Below, one piece after another: positions 26,708 through 34,316 of a stretch of 58,767 nt of DNA; positions within the stretch are counted from its first letter, which is position 1, and each line of letters opens with the position of its first letter. The notes under the pieces are model-generated. The model did not search any database, was not told the DNA's origin, and saw only the letters and a program-made list of their open reading frames with translations. The stretch is taken from positions 1 to 58,767 of the forward strand of contig CAKOVS010000009.1 of NCBI GenBank assembly GCA_934122085.1, given 5' to 3'. The translations under genes were made by a program, and so were the position numbers. Source of the stretch: an uncultured Clostridia bacterium. Lineage in GTDB: Bacteria > Bacillota > Clostridia > TANB77 > CAG-508.

Positions 26708-27216
26708 TCAAAGTTTTGCGCAATAAGAGATAGGAGCAAAATAATAGAACCCATTTCAGAGTCCTACCCACAAGTTCTTGTAACCACTAGCATTAACTGC
26801 TTTATTAGCTATCGTTTGACTAACATTATTACTTTATCATTTATTACTTGTAATAATGTTAGTCTAGTTATAGGCCTTAAAAATAAAAATGGCTTAAAAT
26901 CGATTCTCGTAAGCCGTTATTTTTGGCTTTTTAGAGATTACTTTAGTATCTGCAGATCATTATAAAAATTGCATATAGATAACTAAAATTTTTATAAGCA
27001 ACTTAAATAAATCTAAATTTAATATTTAGATGAATAATTTAATATTGCAATATTGTAATTGACTTAAAATTAATTTTCGTAAGTTTAAATTATAATAATC
27101 AAATGCATATAAATTTAAAACCAAACATTAAAATTCATAATTAACAAATGTTCGCTTTTTGAAATTATAAATCAGAAATTCAAATTCAATTTTGTAAAAA
27201 CTTTGCACAAAATTTT
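26708..27216 (+). ncRNA. Repeated structured non-coding element, copy B
   Basis: Starts TCAAAGTTTTGCGCAATAAG. Contains TAGGAGCAAAATAATAGAAC with the closing TCCTACCC, then a 15-bp perfect stem GACTAACATTATTAC/GTAATAATGTTAGTC (26818-26864), the core hairpin GGCTTAAAATCGATTCTCG with AAGCC (26890-26915), a second related hairpin (27061-27086), and the end CTTTGCACAAAATTTT (27201-27216), which can pair with the 5' end. Same order as A and D. It lies on the strand opposite to the flanking genes. Confidence 0.65.
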
Positions 27217-27602
27217 TCTATATATTTTTTGTATAAAATATAAAAAAATACTTATATTTAATATAAATCTACAACATTAAAAATACGACTATCCCCCCTA
27301 CTCTACTCATTTTTTATTCAAATTAGAAGAATCGATATACTTTTGTACTCCTTAAATAATAAATTGCAGAGCCCATTTGCTGCACCCTGCATAATTTTTT
27401 CATTCCACTTATGGTAGGATACTCCAACTTTTTAATTTCAACTTGAGGCTTGAATACTCCTTATTGAAGTATATGAGTACTTCTAAAACTTATTATATCA
27501 CAAAAATTAACAAATATATTAAAAAATAAAATATTTAATGTAATTTCTTTAAATTTATTTAATAATGTTTAAATTTTTATTAAATGATCTTTGTGTTTAC
27601 TT
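27217..27602. other. Non-coding stretch between element B and the RhuM gene
   Basis: The first 100 bp are AT-rich and end in a C-rich tract (ATCCCCCCTACTCTACTC, 27291-27308) that resembles TATTCCCCTATTCCCTAC after element A (23498-23515). Between 27370 and 27460 the base composition is more even, without a usable frame on either strand. No gene called. Confidence 0.4.
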
Positions 27603-28575
27603 CTAATTTTCATTATTCAAAAAATTCATCACTAAATCTATAATTACATCTTTTTCTTTTGGATTTGATTCAGCAATTAGCAAAGTAAGAGATGTTAATG
27701 TATTATTATCAATTACTTGATTTCCATTTTTATATAATATTCCATAAAAGTTTAGAAAATATATAAATAAGGTTGCTGCAATTCTTTTGTTTCCATCGGC
27801 AAATACATGATTTTTAACAATTAAATATAAAAAATTAGCTCCTTTTTCTTCTATACTCTTGTAAATATCTTGTCCGTGCAAAGCTTTGATAAATGTTACC
27901 AATAATTGATTCCAACCCTTTATCTCTTTCAACTGCAAAAAGCGAACTTTCTTCATTAAATCTTAACTTATTAATTATATTTATGCATTCTTGGTATTCA
28001 ATTTTCCTATCATCTATATTTCCTTCAATTTTCTTTAAAGTTCTATGATCATAATCATCTAATAAATCTAATGCTTTTGAATATCCTCCAATTACTTTTA
28101 ATATTTCTTTTGCATCATTTCCTTCTAGTCTTTCATCAATACGATTAGCAATATCTATTAATTTTATAGTTTTTTCCAAGTATTCTAATCTTTTTTGATT
28201 TACTGCATAACCTTTTAGCATGTAATCTTTTAATATCTTGTTTGCCCATTTCCTAAAGGCAACACCTTGTGATGATTTAACACGATATCCAATTGAAATA
28301 ATCATGTCAAGATTGTAATAATCTACATTATGGGTTTGTGTTTTACCTTTTATTGCACCATGTTTAGTGGTTGTTGCAAATTTTGCAACAACCTGTTCAC
28401 CATTTAATTCTTCAGATAATGCATTTTTTATATGCCTAGAAATAACAGACTTATCTCTAGAGAATAATTCTGACATTTGTTCTAAATTAAGCCACACAGT
28501 TTCATCTTTTAAGTTTACTTCTAATTTTACTCCTTGGTTTTCAAATAAAATAATTTCATTCTTTTTTTCGTCCAT
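27603..28575 (-). pseudogene. RhuM-family protein with Fic/Doc-like C-terminus, frameshifted
   Basis: From ATG 28575 (AGGATG upstream) the protein begins as a RhuM/virulence-associated family member: LNLEQMSELFSRDKSVISRHI, then GYRVKSSQGVAFRKWANKIL. After about residue 225 (GNIYQSF, near 27885) a frame shift occurs; the other frame continues with the Fic-like helix HGQDIYKSIEEKGANFLYLIV and the motif HVFADGNKR, the HxFx(D/E)GNxR Fic signature, ending at 27603. Intact length would be about 325 residues. Full-length relatives are mobile-element genes thought to be toxin-like AMP-transferases. Frame break may be decay or an error. Confidence 0.85.
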
Positions 28576-28747
28576 AAGAACACATCCTTTATTATATAAA
28601 ATTTAATTCTTAGTATATTTGTTGGTATTTATATATTATAATTTTTTGCATTTTTGAACTATTGTACATATTTTATAATAAGAACAAACATTTGTCTATA
28701 CTTCACGACAAAATTATTGATTATTTTTATTTAAAACTGTCGCGGTA

Positions 28748-29258
28748 TCAAAGTTTTGTACAAAAAGAGATAGGAGTAAAATATATAGACTATGATTATA
28801 GTCCTACCCAGTTATTTCAGTACTTTCAAACCTTTGGCTTTAATGTATTTACTTATTATATAATTATTTTACCTTGCATATTTAATATTATTTAATGTTA
28901 TCCAATTACTTATATAATCTTATTTTAATACCGCTTTAAAATCAAATTTAAGCTATTTAAATATTTTATCTATATAATTTAATGTTCAAATAATTTTTAT
29001 CTTTAATTATAAATTTGCTTTTCAATAATTTTTTATAATTTCTGATCTTCTATCTAAATTTTATCTAAAATCTTCAAAATGCCTATTTCTCTATATTTGC
29101 CGTATTTTATTAACAAACTATAAACCTTAAAAATAAAAACGACTTAAAATCGATTCTCGTGCGTCGCTTTTTTGAGGTATTTTTAATTATTATTGTATAT
29201 CTATATAGTCAAACAATTTACTACTAAAAATTACTAAATATAAGTTTAAAGCCTCAAA
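28748..29258 (+). ncRNA. Repeated structured non-coding element, copy C
   Basis: Starts TCAAAGTTTTGTACAAAAAG with the shared AGATAGGAG...AGTCCTACCC hairpin, where the inner stem has changed to GACTAT/ATAGTC. The core hairpin ACGACTTAAAATCGATTCTC with GTCG is at 29137-29168, followed by a TTTGAGG/CCTCAAA pair (29172-29258). The terminal pairing partner seen in A, B and D was not found, so the 3' limit is a guess. Copy C is the most diverged in the middle part. Confidence 0.5.
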
Positions 29259-29316
29259 ATCCTCATATAAAAAGTAAGCCTTACTCTAATATTTAAAATA
29301 AGACTTATAATTATTT

Positions 29317-30654
29317 TTATATATTTTTTTCATTTAAATATCTTTTTAATAAAAATGTAAGAAAATATGGAAATGTATAAAATTTTCCATTAAATCCAAT
29401 ATTTTTATTGCAAAGTTTTATTCCGTATTTTATATCTTTATATTTATCATTATCAATTAAATTATTTAAAGATATTGTGGAATTATCACTTGCCTTCACT
29501 TCTACTGGAATTAAATAATTTGTATCTCTTACAAAGAAATCCATTTCAAGTCTGCCTGTTTCGTCCCTATAAAAGTACAAATTATATCCTTCTTTAACTA
29601 ACATATCTGCAACTATATTTTCATAAATCGCACCTTTATAAGTATTGAAATTTTTATTTCTTCTTAAATCAAGTTGAGCTTCTTCATCCAATGTTGCAAT
29701 CAGTAAACCAGGATCTCCAAAATATAATCTATAATTATCAGGATTATAGTTTCCTTTTAACGGTAAACTTACTTGTTCAAGACAATAGCAAATATTAACT
29801 ATTCCTGCATTTTCTAGCCATTCTATGACTCCAACATATTCTCTGTTTCGAGCTCCAGAAGAAATTTTTGTTATTTGAAATTTTTTATTTTCATTACCTA
29901 GAAATACAGGAATTTTTCTATATGCATTTAGTATTTTTGTTTTATCAAGTCCACCTGCATATTTAGTAATATCCTCTTCGTAGTCCAATATTATTTGTTT
30001 TTGCATTTCTAGAATTCCAGTATATGTTTTGTTTTCAACAAATGTTTTAACAATTAGTGGCATTCCTCCAACAATCATATATTCTTGAAAATTTTCCATC
30101 ATAACATCATATTGTATTTTTGATAATGGTTCATTTTTTGTCATACATTGATATAAATCTTCTATTTGCTCATTGCTATATCCTTTTGCCCATAAATATT
30201 CTTCAAAATCTAATGAATGCATTATATAATCAATTTTATTGCCTACACTATTCGATTCAATTTCTTCATAATTTATTCCCATTAAGGATCCTGAACATAT
30301 AACATCAAATCTTTCGTCTTCTCTAAAGGCTTTTAAAGCCGTTGCACAACTTGGACAGTCTTGTATTTCATCAAAAAATATTAATGTTTCTCCAGGTATG
30401 AATTGAAAATCTCCATTTTTTAATGTGATATCTTTAATGACTCTATCTATTTCAAACCCTTTGTCGAAAATGTCTTTATATTCTGGCTGTAAAACAAAAT
30501 TTATTTCAATTAAACTTTTATAATTATTTAACCCAAAGTTTTTTATTGATTCAGTCTTTCCAATTTGTCTCGCACCTTTTACTATTAATGGCATTTTATT
30601 TTTGCTTTTTTTCCATTCTATTAAATATTCATCAATTTTTCTTTTTAATCTCAT
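29317..30654 (-). CDS. AAA_14 / DUF4143 ATPase
   Basis: A 445-residue protein of the widespread ATP-binding AAA_14-DUF4143 family. Walker A is KGARQIGKTESI (residues about 26-37), Walker B is LIFFDEIQDCP (about 93-103), then sensor-like CSGSLMG and the C-terminal DUF4143 domain with a PD-(D/E)XK-like pattern (MDFFVRD...IPVEVKAS). Full length, GGTGAT before ATG 30654. These proteins are common in gut Bacillota and archaea and often sit in accessory regions; function is not established. Lies between elements C and D. Confidence 0.9.
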   Translation of the reverse strand: MRLKRKIDEYLIEWKKSKNKMPLIVKGARQIGKTESIKNFGLNNYKSLIEINFVLQPEYKDIFDKGFEIDRVIKDITLKNGDFQFIPGETLIFFDEIQDCPSCATALKAFREDERFDVICSGSLMGINYEEIESNSVGNKIDYIMHSLDFEEYLWAKGYSNEQIEDLYQCMTKNEPLSKIQYDVMMENFQEYMIVGGMPLIVKTFVENKTYTGILEMQKQIILDYEEDITKYAGGLDKTKILNAYRKIPVFLGNENKKFQITKISSGARNREYVGVIEWLENAGIVNICYCLEQVSLPLKGNYNPDNYRLYFGDPGLLIATLDEEAQLDLRRNKNFNTYKGAIYENIVADMLVKEGYNLYFYRDETGRLEMDFFVRDTNYLIPVEVKASDNSTISLNNLIDNDKYKDIKYGIKLCNKNIGFNGKFYTFPYFLTFLLKRYLNEKNI

Positions 30655-30978
30655 ATTATCACCTTCAACATTAGTATATCACATTTTTTACATTCTTTCA
30701 ATGTTTTATATCACATTTTTTACATTGTTTTTCGACAAATTATCACATTTTCTTATATATTTTAAAAGTATGTATAAAAAAGCAAAAGATTCTACATATT
30801 TTTATTATGAGATTTATATCTATTTTGTAATAAATATAATTTATATTTTCTCTTTTTGACTTTCATACACATATTACAAATGAAATGTGTATGGGAGTCA
30901 ATAAATTATTCATACTTTCAGGTATTTATATACTTAAGTAATGATTTTATATATTAGCTCGCAAATTTGTGTCCATTA

Positions 30979-31378
30979 TCAAAGTTTTGTGCAATATGAG
31001 ATAGGAGCAAAATAATAGAACCCCTTTCAGAGTCCTACACGTAAGTTCTTGTAACTATTAGCCTTAACTGCTTTACTAGCTATTTATTAGCTATCGTTTG
31101 ACTAACATTATTACTTTATAATTTATTCTTTGGAATAATGTTAGTCTAAGTACAAGATATTTATTTCTAAAATCAATTTTAAATCAGTTTTATAATTTAT
31201 CTTTATAATTTTACATCTAAATAATTTTTCTATTTAAAATTTAATTTTATTACTTAATAATTTTTAAGAGTCCAAATTACGTAAAAATCGATTTTTGCGT
31301 GTTATAATTATAAAATTATATTATGGATTTGTAATCTAAAATTATAAGTTACTCTTTTGCTATGTTTGAACAAAATTA
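30979..31378 (+). ncRNA. Repeated structured non-coding element, copy D
   Basis: Starts TCAAAGTTTTGTGCAATATG. The first 170 nt closely match copy B, including TAGGAGCAAAATAATAGAAC, TCCTAC and a 13-bp stem GACTAACATTATT/AATAATGTTAGTC (31100-31146). The GTAAAAATCGATTTTTGC version of the core hairpin is at 31279-31303 and GAATTATATTATGG-like sequence shared with A follows. The end TTTGAACAAAATTA (31365-31378) can pair with the 5' end, with a compensating-type mismatch pattern. The shortest complete copy (400 nt). Confidence 0.6.
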
Positions 31379-31452
31379 TTACTTAATAACTTGCCCAAAC
31401 TACTTAAATCATCAATATTATTAGCTTTTGTATCAAAATCTACTACTATCTT

Positions 31453-31596
31453 TTATAAATTATCTAATTTTTGAGAAACTTCATCTAAAGAATATGTTTT
31501 ATTTAATTTTATATCATCTAAACCCTGTTGTAATTTATTTTTCAAATCTTCTTTATTTTTAATTATTATACTTTCTAGAATATCCTCATTTAACAT
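31453..31596 (-). CDS. 47-residue hypothetical protein after toxN
   Basis: ATG 31596 with AAAGGTAG 8 bp upstream: LNEDILESIIIKNKEDLKN... DEVSQKLDNL. Acidic and helical, the size of a small antitoxin or DNA-binding tail, but no family recognised. It follows the ToxN-like gene on the same strand with a 56-bp gap; remnants of further coding sequence (DFDTKANNIDDLSSLG) follow its stop, so it may be a truncated longer gene. Confidence 0.4.
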   Translation of the reverse strand: MLNEDILESIIIKNKEDLKNKLQQGLDDIKLNKTYSLDEVSQKLDNL

Positions 31597-31652
31597 GTTA
31601 ACTACCTTTAATTTTGTTTATTTTTTAGACTTCCATTTAACTTTTAGGTTTT

Positions 31653-32141
31653 TCATTTCTTATATTCGTTCTTAATATCATTTATAAATTCAGGTAAATT
31701 AGTAAAAGTAGCTATAATGCCTCTATTTGTAAGTGCAAAAATATCTCTAGTTTTTTTATCTATTTCTTCTTTTACTGCTTTAGGAACTTTAATTGATATT
31801 CCAGCTTTTTTATATTCTTGTTCTATGTATTTTTCTAATGTAGGAAACATATTTTGAATTAGAAAAACTGCTCTTTTTCCAGCTAAATTTCTTGCAAACA
31901 CAAAGTTATTTGGCTCTATTCCTTTTTTAGATTTGATATCATTATATAATTTTAAATATTTATCATATTTAGAAGACATAGGCACGAACCACAATATATT
32001 TTTATCAATTTTATCTCTAAAACAAAAATAAGTTGGCCTTTTTGTTCCAGATTCTTTATTTTCCATTAAATGATATTTTGGATTATACTTTTCAATAAAT
32101 TCATCTTTTATAAAATATAATTTTCCTTCTATAATTTCCAT
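31653..32141 (-). CDS. toxN: Type III toxin, ToxN/CptN/AbiQ-like endoribonuclease
   Basis: A 162-residue protein; ATG 32141 has AAGGAG 6 bp upstream. LYFIKDEFIEKYNPKYHLMEN, RPTYFCFRDKIDKNILWFVP, MSSKYDKYLKLYND and NNFVFARNLAGKRAVFLIQN match the CptN/ToxN pattern in order. ToxN-type toxins cut RNA and are held inactive by RNA pseudoknots made from a tandem-repeat transcript encoded just upstream; that transcript is visible at 32161-32285, with promoter, two pseudoknot repeats and a terminator between RNA and toxin, the canonical order. Known relatives act in plasmid maintenance and phage abortive infection. Confidence 0.9.
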   Translation of the reverse strand: MEIIEGKLYFIKDEFIEKYNPKYHLMENKESGTKRPTYFCFRDKIDKNILWFVPMSSKYDKYLKLYNDIKSKKGIEPNNFVFARNLAGKRAVFLIQNMFPTLEKYIEQEYKKAGISIKVPKAVKEEIDKKTRDIFALTNRGIIATFTNLPEFINDIKNEYKK

Positions 32142-32156
32142 CTTACTCCTTGTATA

Positions 32157-32286
32157 ATAAAAAAGGGAGTACAAAGACTCCCAAATTTATTCACCAGTGT
32201 ATTTTCTCTTTGCCAACTGGGTGGCTGATTAATCGATTGTCTAGGGTATTTTACTCTTTGCCTCCTAGTAGGCAGTATTTATTTAT
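32157..32286 (-). ncRNA. toxI: Type III antitoxin RNA with two pseudoknot repeats
   Basis: Read on the minus strand, repeat 1 is GCCTACTAGGAGGC then AAAGAGTAAAATACCCTAG; repeat 2 is GCCACCCAGTTGGC then AAAGAGAAAATACACTGG. In both, a GCCn/nGGC hairpin has a loop whose sequence pairs with the 3' segment (CTAGG with CCTAG; CCAGT with ACTGG), giving an H-type pseudoknot; both helices change together while AAAGAG.AAAATAC is constant. A terminator (GGGAGT/ACTCCC, then T run) separates it from the toxin gene, leaving read-through to set toxin level. Confidence 0.88.
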
Positions 32287-32292
32287 ATAATA

Positions 32293-32322
32293 ATTATAGC
32301 ATCTTATTATTTGATTTGTCAA
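32293..32322 (-). promoter_or_regulatory. Promoter of the toxI-toxN operon
   Basis: On the minus strand TTGACA (32322-32317) and TATAAT (32298-32293) with 18-bp spacing. Both boxes are perfect. Transcription would start near 32286, a few bases before the first repeat. Confidence 0.85.
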
Positions 32323-32477
32323 CTAGTACAAAATAATTTTCTAAAATTATTATATATAATATTATATGCTATTTTTTAATATATAATACAAATAATTTCA
32401 TGATACCCAATATTAGTATTTTGGAACTTGATAACAAATATTTGGCTATACTTTTATAGTATAATTAATTTATATGC

Positions 32478-32515
32478 AAAAAGACAATTCACATTAGATG
32501 TGAACTGCCTTTTGT
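32478..32515 (-). terminator. Terminator of the small GC-richer gene
   Basis: AAAAGGCAGTTCACAT and ATGTGAATTGTCTTTTT pair around CTA, ending in a T run on the minus strand. Confidence 0.8.
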
Positions 32516-32533
32516 TCAAACATGATTAAAGAC

Positions 32534-32749
32534 TTACTGATTCGCGATGCTGCGAGTTGTTCTTATCAGATCATCCATTGCATCGAGCTCCTGGTTCATT
32601 TTTCTTGCAAGCTGTTGGAATTGTTCAGTCAGTATAAGATTACCTGCTTCTGATGCCATGTTAGCCAGTCTTTTGAAACGAGACTGCTCATCCTGCATGG
32701 ACTGAATCATCTGACTTGCCATCTGCAGATAAATTATTGATGTCTTCAT
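32534..32749 (-). CDS. Small helical protein, GC-richer codons
   Basis: 71 residues, ATG 32749 with GGAG 8 bp upstream. Nearly all helix with heptad-like spacing (MQDEQSRFKRLANMASEAGN and QFQQLARKMNQELDAMDDLI), suggesting a coiled coil. Codons are GC-richer than neighbours, like the genes at 171, 20485, 20876 and 35385. An overlapping upstream frame (32688-32801, 37 codons, MNMNLVDDVTQTLRRTRNED...) also has a good ribosome site and the same codon style; either it is a coupled leader or a one-base shift has split a longer protein of about 90 residues. Function unknown. Confidence 0.7.
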   Translation of the reverse strand: MKTSIIYLQMASQMIQSMQDEQSRFKRLANMASEAGNLILTEQFQQLARKMNQELDAMDDLIRTTRSIANQ

Positions 32750-32843
32750 TTCTTGTTCTCCGCAGAGTCTGCGTTACATCATCCACTAAGTTCATGTTCA
32801 TGTTTTTTTCTCCAAATAATTTTTTACATAAATAGCAAATTTC

Positions 32844-34139
32844 CTATTTTTGAGGAATTGTATCATCTGTTTTGGATGAATTTATTTCTGCATTGCTCAT
32901 ACTATATGTAAATTCAATAATTTTTGTAAAAATTTTCTCTATCTCTTTTCTTATTTCTGGCTCATATTCTTGTTTAACAACAACATCACTAAAATACCTT
33001 TTAATAAGTTCTCTAAACTCTAACGGATCATCTATTAAATTTTTCCAATTGTCAGGACAACTCCAAAAATCAACATATTCTTTATATTTTTGAAAATCTT
33101 GTGGGTCGTACTTTTCTAATCCAAGTTTTTTTCTATATATTGAACTATTTACTATCTTTAGTGGTACATTATATGCTCTTTCCATTAAAATAGCTCTTCC
33201 GAAATCCTCTAAATTAATTTCACATCCATTAGTTTTGAAAAATATTCCAATAACTTTAACCTTTGAATCATCTAATACTATTTCATTTACATCGCTTGAA
33301 TTATTTGAAAAAACACGCTCATTCTTTTTTTGCCTTCTGATAGTATTATCTATTAATTGATGTGGTGATTGAATTTTTGTGGTTGCAAGTAGTTCACCAT
33401 TCAACATAAAACATCCTGGTACCCCAGAATTAACATAAGTACCATTTTTAAAATCTATTATAGTTCTAATTTTTGGTTCAAATGAAATATTAGTTCCTGA
33501 ATCTATTTCTGTAGAGCATATAATAGCTTCATTGGCTTTTAGAATTAATCCGACCTGTGAATTTAAAAACATTGCCATCTGTTTATCTGTAATTAATGAT
33601 GCTGAAACATAATCTCCATTAATGTTTCTTGTTTTTCTATAATCTGGGAAACCTGGTAAATAAATTATTCCTTTTCCAGAGTGTACAATGTAGGTAAATT
33701 CATCTCCAGGTTTGTTTTCCATCACTATATTTGTTGTTGATTTTTTCCATAATGGAATAGTTATTAATTTATAAATGGTTTCTTCTATTTCAAATACTTT
33801 TTCGAAATCTTTTCTAAACATTTTTAATGTTTCAGAAGATTCTTGGTAAATTCTATTATATTCTTCTGCTGAAAGAGCTTGATATTTTGGATCATTATAT
33901 GTTTTAAAACCAAATGATATTTGCTCTAAAGATATTTTCTCACGTACAGAAGGACCAGATTCATATTTTTTTATTAGTTCTTCAATATATTTTTGACTTT
34001 CTACTAAAAATTTTCTTTCTATTTCTGATAATTCTTCATTTTGTATATAATATTCAATTTGATTTAATAAAGTTTGAGCTAAAGTAAATGCATCATATAT
34101 ATCATCTTCACTATATTTTGTACTAAATTTTCTTGTCAT
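32844..34139 (-). CDS. Hypothetical protein of 431 residues
   Basis: Start ATG 34139 (MTRKF...), AAAGGATGG 8 bp upstream. N-terminal 110 residues are helical (DIYDAFTLAQTLLNQIEYYI), the middle is beta-rich (DEFTYIVHSGKGIIYLPGFP, VGLILKANEAIICSTEID, PKIRTIIDFKNGTYVNSGVP) and may include a catalytic or ligand-binding fold; the C-terminus is helical and charged. No signal peptide. No family recognised. Lies between toxIN/small GC-rich gene and the ftsH pseudogene; a possible ADP-ribosyltransferase-like or protease-like fold cannot be judged by eye. Confidence 0.75.
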   Translation of the reverse strand: MTRKFSTKYSEDDIYDAFTLAQTLLNQIEYYIQNEELSEIERKFLVESQKYIEELIKKYESGPSVREKISLEQISFGFKTYNDPKYQALSAEEYNRIYQESSETLKMFRKDFEKVFEIEETIYKLITIPLWKKSTTNIVMENKPGDEFTYIVHSGKGIIYLPGFPDYRKTRNINGDYVSASLITDKQMAMFLNSQVGLILKANEAIICSTEIDSGTNISFEPKIRTIIDFKNGTYVNSGVPGCFMLNGELLATTKIQSPHQLIDNTIRRQKKNERVFSNNSSDVNEIVLDDSKVKVIGIFFKTNGCEINLEDFGRAILMERAYNVPLKIVNSSIYRKKLGLEKYDPQDFQKYKEYVDFWSCPDNWKNLIDDPLEFRELIKRYFSDVVVKQEYEPEIRKEIEKIFTKIIEFTYSMSNAEINSSKTDDTIPQK

Positions 34140-34316
34140 TTTTACTACCATCCTTTAATTATTATTTTTCAAAATATATTTTTCTGTTTTCCTTAAATTT
34201 TTATCATTATTATCTAATATACATATACCGTCATTTTCAATTTTTATTTTTCTTTTTAATTCTAAGCTTAAAATAGTAGAAACAATTTCATTTCACTTAA
34301 CAATGAACTTTCATTC

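Noticed and set aside
26304..26771. 155-codon frame as a complete transglutaminase-like protein
   Set aside because: Its first 22 residues are the antisense of the conserved start of element B, so the N-terminus is an artefact of the junction.
22605..31378. Elements A-D as group I or group II introns
   Set aside because: No GUGYG start or domain-V-like end for group II; the group I conserved core (P, Q, R, S segments) is not recognisable apart from short chance matches such as AAGATATAAAACC in copy A.
22605..31378. Elements A-D as IS200/IS605 ends or omega RNA
   Set aside because: No TnpA or TnpB remnant next to any copy, and flanking bases before TCAAAG differ in all four copies (AAAA, ACTT, GGTA, ATTA), without a common target motif.
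22605..31378. Retron non-coding RNA, because 5' and 3' ends pair
   Set aside because: No reverse transcriptase gene or remnant is visible in the window.
32196..32262. The pair of repeats as a CRISPR array
   Set aside because: Only two diverged repeats with internal pseudoknot pairing and a ToxN gene downstream; no cas genes.
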